Of a stretch of 64,000 nt of DNA, positions 38,695 through 50,187 are shown piece by piece. The stretch lies in the NCBI RefSeq assembly GCF_000410515.1, contig NC_021500.1, forward strand, positions 3,100,001-3,164,000, read 5' to 3'. The first letter of the stretch is position 1, and each line of letters begins with the position of its first letter. The stretch comes from Enterobacter sp. R4-368. GTDB lineage: Bacteria; Pseudomonadota; Gammaproteobacteria; Enterobacterales; Enterobacteriaceae. The notes under the pieces are model-generated. The model was not told where the DNA came from and did not search any database. It was given only the letters and a program-made list of their open reading frames with translations. Position numbers and translations under genes: made by a program.

Positions 38695-41346
38695 TTAACC
38701 GGTATTACGCATACCCGCCGCCACCCCGGCGATCGTGACCATCAGCGCTTGCTCAACGCGGTGATCCGGCTCTTTGCCTTCTTCTTCCGCAAGGCGCGAG
38801 CGGTGCAGCAGCTCGGCCTGCAACACGTTCAGCGGGTCGGTATAGATGTTACGCAACTGGATGGATTCGGCGATCCACGGCAGATCGGCCATTAAGTGCG
38901 AGTCGTTGGCGATTGCCAGCACCACTTTGATATCCGCTTCCAGCAGTTTGCGCAGCTCACTACCCAGCGCCCACAGTTCAGGTTTCACCAGACGCTGATC
39001 GTAGTATTCCGCCAGCCACAGGTCGGCTTTTGAGAACACCATCTCCAGCATGCCCAGACGAGTGGAGAAGAAGGGCCAGTCGCGGCACATGGCTTCCAGC
39101 TCGCTCTGTTTGCCGTCTTCCACCACTTTCTGCAACGCCGCGCCCGCGCCCAGCCAGGCTGGCAGCATCAGGCGGTTTTGCGTCCAGGCGAAGATCCATG
39201 GGATCGCGCGCAGCGATTCAACGCCGCCGGTCGGGCGACGTTTCGCCGGGCGAGAACCCAGCGGCAGTTTACCCAGTTCCTGCTCCGGCGTGGCGGAACG
39301 GAAGTACGGTACGAAATCTTTGTTTTCGCGCACATAGCCGCGGTACATATCGCAGGAGATGGTTGAGAGCTCGTCCATAATATGGCGCCACTCGGTTTTC
39401 GGCTCCGGCGGCGGCAGCAGGTTGGCTTCCATGATCGCGCTGGTATAGAGCGACAAGCTGCTGATGGTGACTTCCGGCAGACCGTATTTGAAGCGGATCA
39501 TTTCGCCCTGTTCGGTCACGCGCAAACCCCCTTTCAGGCTGCCTGGCGGTTGCGAAAGCAGTGCGGCATGAGCCGGCGCGCCGCCACGGCCAATCGAGCC
39601 GCCGCGACCGTGGAACAGTGTCAGTTCGATTCCTGCTTTTTCGCAGGTTTTGATTAATGCGTCCTGCGCCTGGTACTGCGCCCAGGAAGCGGCCATCACG
39701 CCCGCGTCTTTCGCCGAGTCGGAGTAGCCAATCATCACCATCTGTTTGCCCTGGATAAAGCCGCGATACCAGTCGATATTCAGCAACTGGGTCATCACGT
39801 CGTCGGCGTTATTCAGGTCATCAAGGGTTTCAAACAGCGGCGCGACCGGCAGCGCAAAACCGATACCGGCTTCTTTCAGCAGCAGGTGAACTGCCAGCAC
39901 GTCTGAAGGCGTCTTCGCCATTGAGATCACATACGCGGCGATAGATCCGCGCGGCGCTTCGGCGATCACCCGGCAGGTGTCCAGCACTTCGCGGGTCTCT
40001 TCGCTTGGCTCCCACTGGCGCGGCAACAGCGGACGTTTAGAGTTCAGTTCGCGGATCAGGAATGCCTGTTTGTCCGCTTCCGACCAGCTTTCGTAGTCGC
40101 CAATACCCAGGTAACGCGTTAATTCGCCCAGCGCTTCCGTATGACGGGTGCTCTCCTGGCGAATGTCGATGCGTACCAGCGGCACGCCAAAACTCTTCAC
40201 GCGGCGTAATGTATCGAGCAGTTCCCCGTTGGCGATAATGCCCATGCCGCAGGCCTGCAACGATTTATAACAGGCGTAGAGCGGTTCCCACAGTTGCTCG
40301 TTTTGCACCAGCAGTCCGGCCGGTTTCGGTAATTTCTGGCCTTTCAGGCGCGCTTCCAGCCAGGCCTGGGTGGCCATCAGATCGCCGCGCAGCTTCTTCA
40401 TCAGGTAACGATACGGTTCACGCGCGCCTTCTGCGCCCGCCAGTTCGCGCAACTCGTCGGTACACTCCACCATCGACAGTTCGGAAATCAGCAACTGAAT
40501 GTCCTTCAGGAACAGATCGGTTGCTTTCCAGCGGCTGAGCAGCAGGACATGACGGGTGATATCAGCGGTAACGTTCGGGTTGCCGTCACGGTCGCCGCCC
40601 ATCCACGAGGTAAAACGCACCGGAACAAAGTCCACCGGCAGTTTGTAATTGAGGTTCTCTTCCAGCTGTTCGTTCAGCTCGCGCAGGTAATTTGGCACGC
40701 CTTCCCACAGGCTGTTTTCCACCACCGCAAAGCCCCATTTGGCTTCATCTACCGGGCTTGGACGGTTTCTGCGGATTTCATCGGTGTGCCAGGACTGGGC
40801 AATCAACTGGCGCAGGCGGCGCATCAGCTGGTGGCGTTCATAATCGGCGATATCGCTGTTATCTAGCTGCTTTAAGCAGTTATTCACTTCCACCATTTTG
40901 TGGATCAGCGTACGGCGAGTAATTTCGGTCGGGTGCGCAGTCAGCACCAGCTCCAGCGACAGTGATTCAATCGCTTTAATAATTGTGGCTTCGTTGAGAT
41001 TGGGTTGGTCTTTCAGCTTTCTGATGGTCTGGGCAATCACTTCCGGGTTGCTGGCCGCTTCGCCTTTCGCTGAAATGCTATGGTATTGCTCGGCGGTGTT
41101 AGCAAGGTTCAGGAACTGGCTAAACGCGCGGGCTACCGGCAGCAGTTCGTCATTGGACAGATTCTGCAAGGTGGTGAGCAGTTCCTGACGGCTGGCTTCA
41201 TTCCCGGCGCGGGAGGACTTGGACAGCTTACGGATTGTTTCTACCCGGTCGAGAATGTTCTCGCCGAGAGCATCCTTAATGGTATCTCCCAGCAGTTTGC
41301 CGAGCATACTGACATTACTACGCAAAGCGGAATATTGTTCGTTCAT
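38695..41346 (-). CDS. ppc: phosphoenolpyruvate carboxylase
   Basis: 883 residues from ATG 41346 ([19 protein letters not shown]), the E. coli length; the in-frame ATG at 41370 is upstream of the conserved start. It carboxylates phosphoenolpyruvate to oxaloacetate, replenishing the TCA cycle. Catalytic motifs are [13 protein letters not shown] (His138), [12 protein letters not shown] (Lys546 region) and [16 protein letters not shown], with the C-terminal MRNTG. Tetramer activated by acetyl-CoA and inhibited by aspartate in E. coli. Confidence 0.99.
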   Translation of the reverse strand: MNEQYSALRSNVSMLGKLLGDTIKDALGENILDRVETIRKLSKSSRAGNEASRQELLTTLQNLSNDELLPVARAFSQFLNLANTAEQYHSISAKGEAASNPEVIAQTIRKLKDQPNLNEATIIKAIESLSLELVLTAHPTEITRRTLIHKMVEVNNCLKQLDNSDIADYERHQLMRRLRQLIAQSWHTDEIRRNRPSPVDEAKWGFAVVENSLWEGVPNYLRELNEQLEENLNYKLPVDFVPVRFTSWMGGDRDGNPNVTADITRHVLLLSRWKATDLFLKDIQLLISELSMVECTDELRELAGAEGAREPYRYLMKKLRGDLMATQAWLEARLKGQKLPKPAGLLVQNEQLWEPLYACYKSLQACGMGIIANGELLDTLRRVKSFGVPLVRIDIRQESTRHTEALGELTRYLGIGDYESWSEADKQAFLIRELNSKRPLLPRQWEPSEETREVLDTCRVIAEAPRGSIAAYVISMAKTPSDVLAVHLLLKEAGIGFALPVAPLFETLDDLNNADDVMTQLLNIDWYRGFIQGKQMVMIGYSDSAKDAGVMAASWAQYQAQDALIKTCEKAGIELTLFHGRGGSIGRGGAPAHAALLSQPPGSLKGGLRVTEQGEMIRFKYGLPEVTISSLSLYTSAIMEANLLPPPEPKTEWRHIMDELSTISCDMYRGYVRENKDFVPYFRSATPEQELGKLPLGSRPAKRRPTGGVESLRAIPWIFAWTQNRLMLPAWLGAGAALQKVVEDGKQSELEAMCRDWPFFSTRLGMLEMVFSKADLWLAEYYDQRLVKPELWALGSELRKLLEADIKVVLAIANDSHLMADLPWIAESIQLRNIYTDPLNVLQAELLHRSRLAEEEGKEPDHRVEQALMVTIAGVAAGMRNTG

Positions 41347-41566
41347 GTTACCCCAGACACCCCATCTCATTTTATTTTGTTATACCTGCCGTTGCGCAGA
41401 TATAAGACACCGTCTTTTATAAAGCCACGTAAAACCCACCGCGTCAATTGTTGCGAAATCGCTTCAGCAAACGAATAAATGTCGGCAATTTACGAAATTT
41501 AATTCGCATCGTGTCCAATAAGTATTGCTTATGGGATCGTGACAATTGTCACGCTTTTTCGCACAT

Positions 41567-41590
41567 AAAAACCCCCTCATACGAGGGGGT
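41567..41590 (-). terminator. argE terminator
   Basis: ACCCCCTC (41571-41578) and GAGGGGGT (41583-41590), with AAAA at 41567-41570 giving the U-tract on the minus-strand transcript. Confidence 0.8.
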
Positions 41591-41608
41591 AAAAAAGCGA
41601 AAATCACT

Positions 41609-42760
41609 TCAGTGCCAGCAGAAATGATGAACGACCTGGGTGATGAGTTCGCGTGTTGGTTTAATAAAGCGGGTTTCCAGATATTCATCCGGCTGATGCG
41701 CCTGGTTAATAGACCCCGGCCCCAGCACCAGCGTCGGGCAAAGTGTCTGAATAAAGGGCGCTTCGGTGCAGTAGTTCACTACCTCGGTTTCGACGCCGAG
41801 CAGTTTTTCTACCACTTCCACCAGTTGGTGATCCGGCGGGCATTCGTATCCCGGGATCGGCGGGTGCAGTTCAGAAACGGTTAAACGACCCGGCCAGCGG
41901 GAACTTACCGGCTCCAGCGCATCGTTTAACAGCCCATTGAGATCGTTAAGTGTCATGCCCGGTAGCGGACGAATATCCATATGCAGTTCGCAACAGGCGC
42001 AGATACGGTTTGCCGCATCACCACCGTGAATATGCCCAAGGTTCAATGTTGGATACGGCACGGTGAACGCGTCGTAGTGATAACGTTCTTTCAGGCTGTC
42101 GCGTAGTTGCAGAATATGGCCGATGGCATCGTGCATCAGTTCGATGGCGTTGACGCCGCGCGCCGGATCGCTGGAGTGGCCGGATTGACCAAGAATGCGA
42201 ATCGCATTGGAGATATGGCCTTTATGCGCACGCACCGGCTGCAAAGAGGTCGGTTCGCCAATGATGGCGCAGTCCGGGCGCAGCTGCGTGTTCTCGGAGA
42301 AATAGCGCGCACCGGCCATGCTGGTCTCTTCATCGGCGGTGGCGAGCACATACAGCGGCTTGCTCAGTTTTGTCACATCGACGTCACGCAGCGCATCAAG
42401 AATAAAGGCGAAAAAGCCTTTCATGTCGGCGGTGCCCAGACCGTAGAGCTTGTTGTCATGCTCGGTCAGCGTGAACGGGTCGCGCGTCCAGCGACCATCA
42501 TCGAACGGCACTGTGTCGGTGTGACCGGTCAGCAACAGGCCGCCCGCGCCGGTTCCGGCACTGGCAAGCATATTGAATTTGTTACGGGTGCCGGGAACCG
42601 GCTGCACTTCAACCTTGAAACCGAGATCGCCAAACCATCCAGCCAGCAAATTGATTAAAGACGCATTGCTCTGATCCAGCGCTTCTTCCGTCGCGCTGAT
42701 CGACGGCGTGGCTATCAGGGCGCGGTAGATCTCGATAAATGGTGGCAAATTCATTTTCAT
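41609..42760 (-). CDS. argE: acetylornithine deacetylase
   Basis: 383 residues from ATG 42760 ([16 protein letters not shown]), the E. coli length; longer in-frame starts up to 42799 overlap the ARG boxes. Zn-dependent M20-family hydrolase that releases ornithine from N-acetylornithine. Metal-binding motifs are [38 protein letters not shown] and IIGEPTS. It is divergent from argCBH, sharing the operator region. Confidence 0.97.
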   Translation of the reverse strand: MKMNLPPFIEIYRALIATPSISATEEALDQSNASLINLLAGWFGDLGFKVEVQPVPGTRNKFNMLASAGTGAGGLLLTGHTDTVPFDDGRWTRDPFTLTEHDNKLYGLGTADMKGFFAFILDALRDVDVTKLSKPLYVLATADEETSMAGARYFSENTQLRPDCAIIGEPTSLQPVRAHKGHISNAIRILGQSGHSSDPARGVNAIELMHDAIGHILQLRDSLKERYHYDAFTVPYPTLNLGHIHGGDAANRICACCELHMDIRPLPGMTLNDLNGLLNDALEPVSSRWPGRLTVSELHPPIPGYECPPDHQLVEVVEKLLGVETEVVNYCTEAPFIQTLCPTLVLGPGSINQAHQPDEYLETRFIKPTRELITQVVHHFCWH

Positions 42761-42784
42761 TGTTGACATACCTGAGTTCGTGAT

Positions 42785-42824
42785 AGTATCAATATTCATG
42801 CACTAAATGTGAATAAAAATACAT
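42785..42824. promoter_or_regulatory. ARG boxes between argE and argC
   Basis: Two 18-bp-type ARG boxes close together: the first around 42785-42802 (core TCAATATTCATG), the second at 42807-42824 (TGTGAATAAAAATACAT core). Both fit the ArgR consensus built on TGAAT and ATTCA half-sites. They lie between the divergent argE and argCBH starts. Confidence 0.8.
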
Positions 42825-42929
42825 TAATGTTGAGCGTAAAGGAACCCATGCGGCGACTTTGCTCAGCGACGCGGGATTGATGCCGAGTCTTTCCCTGGCA
42901 CACATGACGTAAGAAGGTAAACCGCCCCA

Positions 42930-43934
42930 ATGTTGAACACATTAATTGTGGGTGCCAGCGGTTATGCTGGTGCAGAGCTAGTGACCTATGTAAATCGCCA
43001 TCCTCATATGAACATAACCGCGTTGACGGTTTCTGCGCAAAGTAATGATGCAGGAAAATGTATCTCTGATTTACATCCGCAGTTGAAAGGCATTGTTGAT
43101 CTCCCGTTACAACCGATGTCCGATATTGGCGATTTCCTGGAGGGCGTTGATATTGTCTTCCTCGCCACTGCCCATGAAGTGAGCCACGATCTGGCGCCAA
43201 CCTGCCTGGCGGCGGGATGTGTGGTGTTCGATCTCTCTGGTGCGTTCCGCGTTAACGATCCCGCGTTTTACGAAAAATTCTACGGCTTCACCCATCAGCA
43301 TACCGATCTGCTGGCACAGGCGGTGTATGGGCTGGCGGAGTGGAACCATGACAAACTGAAAGAAGCGCAATTAATTGCCGTGCCGGGGTGCTATCCGACG
43401 GCGGCGCAGTTGTCATTAAAACCGTTGATCGACGCCGGGCTGCTGGATCTGAACCAATGGCCGGTGATCAACGCCACCAGCGGCGTAAGCGGCGCGGGGC
43501 GCAAAGCGGCGCTTTCTAACAGTTTCTGCGAAGTGAGCCTGCAACCGTACGGTGTTTTCAACCATCGCCACCATCCGGAAATCGCCACTCACCTTGGCGC
43601 GAGTGTGATCTTCACCCCGCACCTGGCGAGCTTCCCGCGTGGGATCCTTGAAACCATCACCTGCCGTTTGCAACCGGGCGTTACCCACGCACAGGTGGCG
43701 GATGTATTCAAACAAGCGTATGGCGATAAACCGCTGGTGCGTCTGTATGACAAAGGCGTTCCGGCGTTGAAAAACGTGGTTGGCCTGCCGTTCTGCGATA
43801 TCGGTTTTGCGGTACAGGATGAGCACCTGATTGTCGTCGCCACGGAAGATAACCTGTTGAAAGGCGCGGCGGCGCAGGCAGTACAGTGCGCGAATATTCG
43901 TTTTGGCTATGCTGAAACTCAGTCACTTATTTAA
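42930..43934 (+). CDS. argC: N-acetyl-gamma-glutamyl-phosphate reductase
   Basis: 334 residues, as in E. coli. NADPH-dependent reduction of N-acetylglutamyl phosphate to the semialdehyde. Nucleotide-binding [11 protein letters not shown] at the N-terminus and the catalytic cysteine in [11 protein letters not shown] (about residue 154) are present, with VSGAGRKA and HRHHPEI further on. First gene of argCBH, under ArgR control from the upstream ARG boxes. Confidence 0.98.
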   Translation: MLNTLIVGASGYAGAELVTYVNRHPHMNITALTVSAQSNDAGKCISDLHPQLKGIVDLPLQPMSDIGDFLEGVDIVFLATAHEVSHDLAPTCLAAGCVVFDLSGAFRVNDPAFYEKFYGFTHQHTDLLAQAVYGLAEWNHDKLKEAQLIAVPGCYPTAAQLSLKPLIDAGLLDLNQWPVINATSGVSGAGRKAALSNSFCEVSLQPYGVFNHRHHPEIATHLGASVIFTPHLASFPRGILETITCRLQPGVTHAQVADVFKQAYGDKPLVRLYDKGVPALKNVVGLPFCDIGFAVQDEHLIVVATEDNLLKGAAAQAVQCANIRFGYAETQSLI

Positions 43935-43954
43935 ATTGAACAGGCGTGATCGTG

Positions 43955-44731
43955 ATGATGAATCCATTAATTATTAAGCTCGGTGGCGTACTGCTGGATA
44001 GCGAGGAAGCGCTGGAGCGTTTGTTTACGGCACTGGTGCACTATCGTGAATCTCATCAGCGCCCGTTAGTGATTGTCCACGGCGGCGGCTGCGTGGTGGA
44101 TGAGCTGATGAAACAGCTTAACCTGCCGGTTAAAAAGAAAAATGGCCTGCGCGTAACCCCGGCGGATCAGATTGACATCATCACCGGTGCGCTGGCCGGT
44201 ACGGCCAACAAAACCCTGCTGGCGTGGGCGAAGAAACACCATATCGCCTCTGTCGGCCTGTTCCTCGGTGATGGCGACAGCGTGAAAGTAACGCAACTGG
44301 ATGAAGAACTGGGGCATGTCGGCCTGGCACAACCGGGTTCACCGAAACTGATCAATGCGCTGCTTGATGGCGGCTTTTTGCCGGTGATCAGCTCCATCGG
44401 CGTCACCGATGAAGGTGAGCTGATGAACGTCAACGCCGACCAGGCAGCAACCGCACTGGCTGCAACATTGGGCGCAGATCTGATTCTGCTCTCCGATGTA
44501 AGCGGTATTCTGGATGGCAAAGGCCAGCGTATTGCCGAGATGACAGCGGCGAAAGCGGAGCAACTGATTGCCCAGGGCATCATTACCGATGGCATGATCG
44601 TAAAAGTAAACGCGGCGCTGGACGCGGCGCGCACGCTGGGTCGCCCGGTGGATATCGCCTCCTGGCGTCATGCCGAGCAGCTACCCGCGCTGTTTAACGG
44701 CACGCCGATCGGCACCCGTATTCTGGCGTAA
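43955..44731 (+). CDS. argB: acetylglutamate kinase
   Basis: 258 residues from ATG 43955 ([20 protein letters not shown]), the E. coli length; an upstream in-frame GTG at 43946 is less likely. It phosphorylates N-acetylglutamate. Amino-acid-kinase motifs are [42 protein letters not shown] and ITDGMIVKV. It lies 20 bases after argC in the argCBH operon. Confidence 0.97.
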   Translation: MMNPLIIKLGGVLLDSEEALERLFTALVHYRESHQRPLVIVHGGGCVVDELMKQLNLPVKKKNGLRVTPADQIDIITGALAGTANKTLLAWAKKHHIASVGLFLGDGDSVKVTQLDEELGHVGLAQPGSPKLINALLDGGFLPVISSIGVTDEGELMNVNADQAATALAATLGADLILLSDVSGILDGKGQRIAEMTAAKAEQLIAQGIITDGMIVKVNAALDAARTLGRPVDIASWRHAEQLPALFNGTPIGTRILA

Positions 44732-44746
44732 CGACACAACAATTTA

Positions 44747-44780
44747 TGTAGGCCGGGCAGGCGTTGCGCCGTCCGGCAAA
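44747..44780. repeat. REP element between argB and argH
   Basis: GTAGGCCGGGC ... GCGTTGCGCCGTCCGGCA has REP form, with arms GCCGGGC (44752-44758) and GTCCGGC (44771-44777). It is inside the operon and may modulate argH message levels. Confidence 0.7.
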
Positions 44781-44805
44781 ACGGATAAAGAGAAGGAAGC
44801 AAACT

Positions 44806-46179
44806 ATGGCACTTTGGGGCGGGCGTTTTACTCAGGCAGCGGATCAACGGTTCAAACAGTTCAACGACTCTTTGCGCTTTGACTATCGCCTGGCGGAGCA
44901 GGATATCGTTGGCTCTGTGGCCTGGTCTAAAGCGCTGGTAACCGTTGGCGTGCTGACTGCGGCTGAGCAGCAGCAACTGGAAGAAGCGTTGAATAATCTG
45001 CTGGAAGAGGTGCGCGCTAATCCGCAGCAGATCCTGCAAAGCGACGCGGAAGATATTCACAGTTGGGTGGAAGGCAAGTTGATCGATAAAGTGGGTCAAC
45101 TGGGCAAAAAACTGCATACCGGGCGCAGCCGTAATGACCAGGTAGCGACCGATCTGAAACTGTGGTGTAAAGACACCATCAGTGAATTGCTGCTGGCGAA
45201 TCGCCAGCTGCAGAGCGCGCTGGTGGTGACGGCGGAAAATAACCAGGACGCAGTCATGCCAGGTTACACGCACCTGCAACGTGCGCAGCCGGTGTCGTTC
45301 GCGCACTGGTCGCTGGCCTATGTTGAGATGCTGGCGCGTGATGAAAGCCGCTTGCAGGATACGCTAAAACGCCTGGATGTCAGCCCGCTGGGCAGCGGCG
45401 CGCTGGCGGGAACGGCTTATGAAATCGACCGTGAGCAGTTAGCGGGCTGGCTGGGTTTTGCCTCGGCAACCCGCAACAGCCTGGACAGCGTATCCGACCG
45501 CGACCACGTGCTGGAACTGCTCTCTGACGCTTCAATCGGCATGGTGCATCTGTCGCGCTTTGCCGAAGATCTGATTTTCTTTAACTCCGGCGAAGCGGCG
45601 TTTGTTGAGCTTTCTGACCGCGTAACCTCTGGTTCTTCACTGATGCCGCAAAAGAAAAACCCGGATGCGCTGGAGCTGATCCGTGGTAAATGCGGCCGTG
45701 TGCAGGGCGCGTTAACCGGCATGATGATGACGCTTAAAGGCCTGCCGCTGGCGTACAACAAAGACATGCAGGAAGACAAAGAAGGGCTGTTCGATGCGCT
45801 CGACACCTGGCTTGACTGCCTGCACATGGCGGCGCTGGTGCTGGACGGCATTCAGGTGAAACGCCCGCGTTGTCAGGAAGCGGCGCAGCAGGGGTACGCC
45901 AATGCCACCGAACTGGCGGATTACCTTGTCGCGAAAGGTGTACCGTTTCGCGAAGCGCACCACATCGTTGGTGAAGCGGTGGTGGAAGCGATTCGCCAGG
46001 GCAAACCGCTGGAAGATCTGCCACTTGCCGATCTGCAAAAATTCAGCGATGTGATTGGCGATGATGTTTATCCCATTCTGTCACTGCAATCCTGCCTTGA
46101 TAAACGTGCGGCGAAAGGCGGCGTGTCACCGGTGCAGGTCGCGCAGGCCATTGCGGATGCGAAGGCGCGGTTGGTGTAA
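44806..46179 (+). CDS. argH: argininosuccinate lyase
   Basis: 457 residues from ATG 44806 ([19 protein letters not shown]), with AAGGAAG upstream; an in-frame extension upstream runs through the REP. It splits argininosuccinate into arginine and fumarate. The superfamily signature [12 protein letters not shown] is intact (catalytic Ser loop), as are [13 protein letters not shown] and [11 protein letters not shown]. Last gene of argCBH, with a terminator 23 bases after the stop. Confidence 0.98.
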   Translation: MALWGGRFTQAADQRFKQFNDSLRFDYRLAEQDIVGSVAWSKALVTVGVLTAAEQQQLEEALNNLLEEVRANPQQILQSDAEDIHSWVEGKLIDKVGQLGKKLHTGRSRNDQVATDLKLWCKDTISELLLANRQLQSALVVTAENNQDAVMPGYTHLQRAQPVSFAHWSLAYVEMLARDESRLQDTLKRLDVSPLGSGALAGTAYEIDREQLAGWLGFASATRNSLDSVSDRDHVLELLSDASIGMVHLSRFAEDLIFFNSGEAAFVELSDRVTSGSSLMPQKKNPDALELIRGKCGRVQGALTGMMMTLKGLPLAYNKDMQEDKEGLFDALDTWLDCLHMAALVLDGIQVKRPRCQEAAQQGYANATELADYLVAKGVPFREAHHIVGEAVVEAIRQGKPLEDLPLADLQKFSDVIGDDVYPILSLQSCLDKRAAKGGVSPVQVAQAIADAKARLV

Positions 46180-46202
46180 GCACGTTACAGTTTGCAAACA
46201 GG

Positions 46203-46228
46203 AGCCTGGCGTTACGCCGGGCTTTTTT
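46203..46228 (+). terminator. argH terminator
   Basis: AGCCTGGCG and CGCCGGGCT form the stem (46203-46223) around TTA, followed by T residues to 46228. It abuts the 3' end of OxyS on the other strand. Confidence 0.8.
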
Positions 46229-46232
46229 ATGC

Positions 46233-46345
46233 AAAAAAATGCGGACGCTAAGGTCCGCAAAACGTTCACGTTGGCTTTAGTTGTTCAGAGAGAAACAGAG
46301 GATAGTTGCCTCATCACGGGTCAAGCTGAGGTGCCGCTTCGTTTC
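46233..46345 (-). ncRNA. oxyS: OxyS small regulatory RNA
   Basis: Minus strand, about 113 nt. It begins GAAACGAAGCGGCACCTC (46345 downward), contains CAACTAAAGCCAACGTGAAC and ends in the hairpin TGCGGAC/GTCCGCA (46240-46259) plus a U-tract. Both blocks match E. coli OxyS as I remember it, while the part between them (about 46280-46327) is quite different. It is induced with oxidised OxyR under peroxide and acts through Hfq on targets such as fhlA and rpoS. The position divergent from oxyR is as in E. coli. Confidence 0.88.
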
Positions 46346-46351
46346 TGGTGC

Positions 46352-46427
46352 TAATTATTGAACAGAATGCTTGATAGGGATAATCGTTCGTTGCTATGCT
46401 ATCTATCGCCATGAACTATCGTGGCGA
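46352..46427. promoter_or_regulatory. oxyR-oxyS divergent control region
   Basis: An AT-rich -10-like TAATTA lies 7-12 bases upstream of OxyS (minus strand). The segment GATAGGGATAATCG ... TATCTATCGCC ... AACTATCG (46373-46427) contains spaced ATAG/CTAT-type half-sites as expected for an OxyR tetramer site. E. coli has the same layout. Exact site borders are not resolved. Confidence 0.55.
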
Positions 46428-46440
46428 CGGAGGATGAATA

Positions 46441-47358
46441 ATGAATATTCGTGATCTTGAGTACCTGGTGGCGTTAGCCGAACACCGCCATTTTCGCCGT
46501 GCAGCCGATTCTTGCCACGTCAGCCAGCCCACGCTGAGCGGGCAGATCCGTAAACTGGAAGATGAACTTGGCGTAATGCTGCTGGAGCGTACCAGCCGCA
46601 AAGTGCTGTTCACCCAGGCGGGTTTGTTGCTGGTAGATCAGGCGCGCACTGTGCTGCGCGAGGTCAAAGTGCTGAAGGAAATGGCAAGCCAGCAGGGGGA
46701 AACGATGTCCGGCCCGCTGCATATTGGCCTGATCCCAACCGTTGGACCTTACCTGTTGCCGCACATCATTCCGCTGTTGCACCAGACTTTCCCGAAACTG
46801 GAAATGTATCTGCATGAAGCGCAGACGCATCAACTTCTGGCGCAACTGGACAGCGGCAAGCTCGACTGCGCGATCCTCGCGCTGGTGAAAGAGAGCGAAG
46901 CCTTTATTGAGGTGCCGCTGTACGATGAGCCAATGATGCTGGCGATTTATGAAGATCATCCGTGGGCGAACCGCGAATGTGTGCCGATGGCTGACCTGGC
47001 GGGCGAAAAGCTGCTGATGCTGGAAGACGGGCACTGCCTGCGCGACCAGGCGATGGGCTTCTGCTTTGAGGCGGGTGCGGACGAAGATACCCATTTCCGT
47101 GCGACCAGCCTGGAAACGCTGCGCAATATGGTCGCCGCCGGGAGTGGCATCACGTTGCTGCCTGCGCTTTCCGTTCCGCGCGAGCGTAAACGCGATGGCG
47201 TGGTGTATCTGCCGTGCATCAAACCTGAACCGAAACGCACGGTTGGGCTGGTGTATCGCCCGGGTTCGCCGCTGCGCAGCCGCTATGAGCAGCTGGCAGA
47301 GGCCATCCGTGGTGCGATGGATGGCCATTTCGACACAGCGTTAAAACAGGCGGTTTAA
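46441..47358 (+). CDS. oxyR: hydrogen peroxide sensor-regulator OxyR
   Basis: 305 residues, as in E. coli. LysR-type: N-terminal winged HTH ([20 protein letters not shown]) and a sensor domain with the redox cysteines C199 and C208 ([18 protein letters not shown]) at the E. coli positions. The disulfide between them activates peroxide-defence genes and OxyS. GGAGG lies upstream of ATG 46441. Its last 18 bases overlap the convergent sthA end. Confidence 0.98.
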   Translation: MNIRDLEYLVALAEHRHFRRAADSCHVSQPTLSGQIRKLEDELGVMLLERTSRKVLFTQAGLLLVDQARTVLREVKVLKEMASQQGETMSGPLHIGLIPTVGPYLLPHIIPLLHQTFPKLEMYLHEAQTHQLLAQLDSGKLDCAILALVKESEAFIEVPLYDEPMMLAIYEDHPWANRECVPMADLAGEKLLMLEDGHCLRDQAMGFCFEAGADEDTHFRATSLETLRNMVAAGSGITLLPALSVPRERKRDGVVYLPCIKPEPKRTVGLVYRPGSPLRSRYEQLAEAIRGAMDGHFDTALKQAV

Positions 47359-48741
47359 GCCGTTTAATGCCGCTACCCGGTAGGCTTCCGCCATTGTCGG
47401 GTAGTTAAAAGTGGTGTTAACGAAGTACTCAATGGTGTTACCGCCACCTTTCTGCTCCATAATCGCCTGGCCGATATGAATAATTTCGGCCGCGCGCTCG
47501 CCAAAGCAGTGAATTCCCAAAATCTCTTTCGTTTCGCGGTGGAACAGGATCTTCAGCGTACCGACATTCATGCCGACAATCTGCGCCCGCGCCAGGTGTT
47601 TAAACTGCGCGCGACCCACTTCATACGGCACTTTCATGGCCGTGAGCTGCTGTTCGGTTTTGCCCACGGAACTGATCTCCGGAATGGTATAAATCCCGGT
47701 CGGAATATCTTCAATCAGATGCGCCGTGGCTTCGCCTTTGACCATCGCCTGCGCGGCAATGCGCCCCTGATCGTAAGCCGCTGATGCCAGGCTGGGGTAG
47801 CCAATCACATCGCCTACCGCATAGACGTGCGGCAGCGCGGTCTGGTACATGCTGTTAACCTTCAACTGACCGCGTCCGTCCGCTTCAAGGCCAATATTCG
47901 CCAGTTGCAGGCTGTCGGTGTTCCCGGTACGGCCGTTGGCGTAGAGCAGGCAGTCGGCTTTCAGTTTTTTGCCGGATTTCAGGTGCATAATCACCCCGTC
48001 ATCCAGCGGCTCGATGCGCTCGTACTCTTCGTTATGGCGGATAACGACGCCGCTATTCCAGAAGTGATAAGAGAGTGAGTCCGACATCTCCTGATCAAGG
48101 AACGCCAGCAGGCGATCGCGGGTGTTAATCAGATCCACTTTGACGTTCATACCGCGGAAGATCGACGCATATTCGCAACCGATCACCCCCGCGCCGTAGA
48201 TGATCACATGGCGGGGCTCGTGGTGCATATCGAGGATCGAGTCGCTGTCGTAAACACGGGGATGGGCAAAATCGACATCGGCCGGACGGTAGGGGCGTGA
48301 GCCGCAGGCGATAACAAATTTTTCGGCGGTGATGGTTTCGACAGTGCCGTCGTGGCACTCCAGCGCCAGTGTGTGGTCATCAATAAAATGGGCGTTGCCT
48401 TCTAAAATTTCGCAGCGGTTACGCTCATAAAAGCCCTGACGCATGCGCGTTTGCTGATTAATCACGCTTTCAGCATGGTTCAGGATATCGGCGAAAGAGG
48501 AGCGGAGAAGGCGGGTGTGGTCACTGTAGAGCGGGTTTTGGTTGAATTCGATAATACGGCTAACGGCGTGGCGCAACGCTTTTGAGGGGATAGTGCCCCA
48601 GTGCGTACAGCCGCCGCCGACATTGTGGTAACGCTCAATAACCGCGACCCGTGCTCCTTGTTTAACCAGGCCCATGGCTGCGCCTTCGCCGCCGGGGCCG
48701 GAGCCTATTACTATTGCATCATAATCGTAGGAATGTGGCAT
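47341..48741 (-). CDS. sthA: soluble pyridine nucleotide transhydrogenase
   Basis: 466 residues, as in E. coli. Flavoprotein that re-oxidises NADPH with NAD+. FAD-binding [12 protein letters not shown] at the N-terminus, [17 protein letters not shown] (one cysteine of the usual disulfide pair, which is normal for SthA), and NAD-binding [15 protein letters not shown]. It converges on oxyR with an 18-bp overlap of the two 3' ends, a layout I recall in E. coli too. Confidence 0.97.
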   Translation of the reverse strand: MPHSYDYDAIVIGSGPGGEGAAMGLVKQGARVAVIERYHNVGGGCTHWGTIPSKALRHAVSRIIEFNQNPLYSDHTRLLRSSFADILNHAESVINQQTRMRQGFYERNRCEILEGNAHFIDDHTLALECHDGTVETITAEKFVIACGSRPYRPADVDFAHPRVYDSDSILDMHHEPRHVIIYGAGVIGCEYASIFRGMNVKVDLINTRDRLLAFLDQEMSDSLSYHFWNSGVVIRHNEEYERIEPLDDGVIMHLKSGKKLKADCLLYANGRTGNTDSLQLANIGLEADGRGQLKVNSMYQTALPHVYAVGDVIGYPSLASAAYDQGRIAAQAMVKGEATAHLIEDIPTGIYTIPEISSVGKTEQQLTAMKVPYEVGRAQFKHLARAQIVGMNVGTLKILFHRETKEILGIHCFGERAAEIIHIGQAIMEQKGGGNTIEYFVNTTFNYPTMAEAYRVAALNGLNRLF

Positions 48742-48940
48742 GGTAAGGCTTACCTGTTCTTATACATAAAAGCAACATAATACTAACATCAAAGCGGCGG
48801 TAACCCAATTATCGTTGTGCTCTTTTGCCACGAAAAAGAAGAAACTGCGCGTAAACAATCAGTCACAATCCAGTACAATCGGATCGGATTTATTCTCTGG
48901 TATAGTGCCAGCGGGCCCCTGGAAGGATTCAAACATCGTG

Positions 48941-49582
48941 ATGGGTGTAAGAGCGCAACAAAAAGAGAGAACGCGGCGTTCGCTGATCGAAGCCGCATTT
49001 AGCCAACTCAGCGCGGAGCGCAGCTTCGCCAGCCTGAGCCTGCGGGAAGTCGCCCGTGAGGCAGGTATTGCGCCAACGTCTTTTTATCGTCATTTCCGGG
49101 ATGTGGATGAACTCGGTCTGACCATGGTGGATGAAAGCGGGTTAATGCTGCGCCAGTTGATGCGCCAGGCGCGTCAGCGTATTGCGAAAGGCGGTAGCGT
49201 TATCCGCACATCAGTTTCCACATTTATGGAATTTATCGGCAATAATCCCAACGCTTTTCAGCTCCTGTTGCGGGAACGCTCCGGAACGTCCGCAGCCTTT
49301 CGTGCGGCGGTGGCGCGTGAGATCCAACATTTTATTGCGGAACTTGCCGACTACCTTGAACTCGAAAACCATATGCCGCGAGCGTTCACTGAAGCGCAAG
49401 CCGAAGCGATGGTGACGATTGTCTTCAACGCCGGCGCTGAAGCGCTGGATGTGGGGGCGGAACAACGCAGGCAACTAGAAGAGCGACTGGTACTACAATT
49501 GCGCATGATTTCAAAAGGCGCGTATTACTGGTATCGCCGTGAACAGGAAAAACTGGCGCATCAACCGACGAGTGAAGGATGA
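48941..49582 (+). CDS. fabR: fatty-acid biosynthesis repressor FabR
   Basis: 213 residues from ATG 48941 ([20 protein letters not shown]). A GTG directly upstream and a much longer in-frame extension to 48815 exist; GGAAGG at 48921-48926 is 11-14 bases away, so the exact start is uncertain. TetR family with [24 protein letters not shown]. It senses the unsaturated/saturated acyl-thioester balance and represses fabB and fabA. It lies 3 bases upstream of yijD. Confidence 0.93.
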   Translation: MGVRAQQKERTRRSLIEAAFSQLSAERSFASLSLREVAREAGIAPTSFYRHFRDVDELGLTMVDESGLMLRQLMRQARQRIAKGGSVIRTSVSTFMEFIGNNPNAFQLLLRERSGTSAAFRAAVAREIQHFIAELADYLELENHMPRAFTEAQAEAMVTIVFNAGAEALDVGAEQRRQLEERLVLQLRMISKGAYYWYRREQEKLAHQPTSEG

Positions 49583-49585
49583 GTA

Positions 49586-49945
49586 ATGAAACAGTCTGGT
49601 CAAGATAAAGGTACGTTGCTGCTGGCGCTCATCGCTGGCTTATCGATTAACGGTACGTTCTCCGCCGTGTTCAGCTCGATTGTACCGTTTTCAATATTCC
49701 CGATTATCTCGCTGGTGCTGACGGTGTATTGTCTGCATCAGCGCTATCAAAATCGCACGATGCCGGTGGGTCTGCCTGGCCTTGCCGCCGCGTGTTTTAT
49801 CCTCGGTGTGCTGATTTACAGTACGGTGGTGCGCGCCGAGTATCCGGATATCGGTTCTAACTTCCTGCCTGCCGTTTTGTCGGTGGTGCTGGTTTTCTGG
49901 ATTGGTTTTCGTCTGCGCGATCGCAAACACGAAGCCTCTGAATAA
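49586..49945 (+). CDS. yijD: YijD, inner-membrane protein
   Basis: 119 residues with four hydrophobic segments ([66 protein letters not shown]). It matches E. coli YijD by length, sequence and place directly after fabR (3-base gap). Function unknown; co-transcription with fabR suggests a membrane-lipid link, which is inference. Confidence 0.92.
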   Translation: MKQSGQDKGTLLLALIAGLSINGTFSAVFSSIVPFSIFPIISLVLTVYCLHQRYQNRTMPVGLPGLAAACFILGVLIYSTVVRAEYPDIGSNFLPAVLSVVLVFWIGFRLRDRKHEASE

Positions 49946-49950
49946 GCATT

Positions 49951-49975
49951 ATCCCTTCTCCCTGCGAGAGGGGAT
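49951..49975. repeat. CCCTTCTCCC-type palindrome after yijD
   Basis: ATCCCTTCTC and GAGAGGGGAT arms around CCTGC, followed by TTTTC. It is probably the fabR-yijD transcript end and belongs to the palindrome family seen at 14247, 18211 and 34451. Confidence 0.6.
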
Positions 49976-50187
49976 TTTCATCCCCAATGAATCAAGCGTT
50001 GGGAATTATTCATTCCTTTTTTCTGCGCTTGCGAAATAATTCCCTGCCAGAATCCATCAATAATTTATTAATTAAAAAAATCTACGGTAAAACGCATTTC
50101 ATCTGATGTACTAATCCGGCATTTTATTCGGTTGCCTGACGATCGCTTGATCCAGGTGGCAGGTTAAAATTAACTCTGGACATCCTC

